Positions 63,533-64,000 of a stretch of DNA of 64,000 bases are shown piece after piece. The notes under the pieces were generated by a model that did not search any database, had not been told where the DNA came from, and saw only the letters and a list, made by a program, of their open reading frames with translations. A program made the position numbers and the translations under genes. Position 1 is the stretch's first letter. Each line of letters opens with the position of its first letter. This DNA is from Aestuariivivens marinum (GTDB lineage Bacteria > Bacteroidota > Bacteroidia > Flavobacteriales > Flavobacteriaceae): the NCBI RefSeq assembly GCF_022662175.1, contig NZ_JAKMCR010000004.1, positions 1 through 64,000 of the forward strand, read 5' to 3'.

Positions 63533-64000
63533 AAATTGAATTCTTTAATTATTTTATCAGTGTCCTCGCCAACTTTTGGGGCTGCTTTTTCATTATAATA
63601 GCGTTCATCATCAATTCTGATGGGGCAGCGTGTTGTGCGTATAACTTGACCATCAGAATTTTTAATTAACTGATCCATGCGCAACACTTTGTAAGCGTCA
63701 TGTTCCAATATATCTTTATAGGTGTACACATTGGAACACCAAACATCTGCAGCTTCTAAAATGGTTAGCCATGCTTCGGTGTCTTTGGTTATAAAAATAG
63801 AGCGTAATATATCCATGATGTCATCACGCTTTTCAAACCAGCTTTCTGTAGATTTATAGGCTTCGGGTAATTCAAGGTTTAATAGAGGTACTAAGGTTGT
63901 TAATGGCGTCATGGCCATGGAAATATAGCCGTTTTTTGTTTTGTAAATACCATAAGGTGCACTTAAATAGGCATGGGCATTCCCTTCTTTAGCACGTTTG
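63529..64000 (-). CDS. Second CaiB/BaiF CoA-transferase, C-terminal part (cut by window edge)
   Basis: The frame is open to the right edge; the visible 156 residues begin [20 protein letters not shown] and correspond to the C-terminal part of the neighbouring CoA-transferase ([20 protein letters not shown]). The internal ATG at 63918 is not the start. The two are paralogues in tandem, overlapping by 4 bp (ATGA). Together they may form a heteromeric transferase or act on two acids. The catalytic Asp lies outside the window. Confidence 0.85.
   Translation of the reverse strand, partial: KRAKEGNAHAYLSAPYGIYKTKNGYISMAMTPLTTLVPLLNLELPEAYKSTESWFEKRDDIMDILRSIFITKDTEAWLTILEAADVWCSNVYTYKDILEHDAYKVLRMDQLIKNSDGQVIRTTRCPIRIDDERYYNEKAAPKVGEDTDKIIKEFNL

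Overview
The window reads as chromosomal DNA from a marine member of the Bacteroidota, most likely a flavobacterium. The signs are low G+C, SusC/SusD and hybrid two-component (HTCS) proteins, many short lipoprotein signals ending in S-C or A-C, HYR-type surface-protein sequence, TAnnTTTG promoter elements, and sulfatases beside fucosidases. No species name can be supported from the sequence alone.

Layout. (1) 1-601 is the 5' end of a secreted HYR-repeat surface protein that runs off the left edge. (2) 1156-8451 is an aminophosphonate locus. phnA, phnY and phnW and an XRE/cupin regulator are read leftward, and an FAD-dependent amine oxidase and purU are read rightward from a shared control region carrying a 16-bp direct repeat. 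PhnW, PhnY and PhnA together would convert 2-aminoethylphosphonate to acetate and phosphate. (3) 8621-17499 holds a GH20 hexosaminidase, a sulfatase, a MoeZ-type sulfur-carrier activator and an oxyanion (Mod-type) ABC transporter. Its binding protein is a tandem duplication, and a class-III PLP enzyme resembling the aminophosphonate lyase PbfA sits between binding protein and permease. (4) 17681-21420 is ordinary housekeeping: a secreted EEP hydrolase, a NUDIX enzyme, a TSUP permease, a small lipoprotein and thioredoxin reductase with a terminator. (5) 21470-24880 is a decayed integrated element next to tRNA-Pro(GGG): a truncated tyrosine recombinase, an intact hipBA module with two matching operators, non-coding hairpins, and two small membrane-protein genes, one cut off where the next region begins.

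(6) 24886-64000 is a large polysaccharide utilisation locus. An HTCS sensor and a GH141-GH29 fusion enzyme run left. SusC, SusD, a GH2 enzyme, a clan GH-D (GH36-like) enzyme and a full glucuronate branch (UxaC, an SDR reductase, an Nramp-fold transporter, UxuA) run right. Converging on them from the right edge is one tightly packed leftward operon: two CoA-transferases, a solute-binding protein with no signal peptide, a Gfo/Idh oxidoreductase, a MaoC hydratase, GH29, an MDR dehydrogenase, a KduD-like SDR, GH95, a sulfatase, GH29 and a GH95-like enzyme. The enzymes predict a sulfated glycan rich in L-fucose and containing uronic acid and probably galactose, such as a fucoidan or another fucose-containing sulfated polysaccharide. 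That substrate is inferred from families only.

The best candidates for undescribed biology are: the cytosolic binding protein with CoA-transferase/MaoC genes inside a fucosidase operon; the Mod-type transporter carrying a PbfA-like enzyme near an aminophosphonate locus; and the Nramp-fold transporter that has lost both metal-binding motifs and lies between uronate enzymes.
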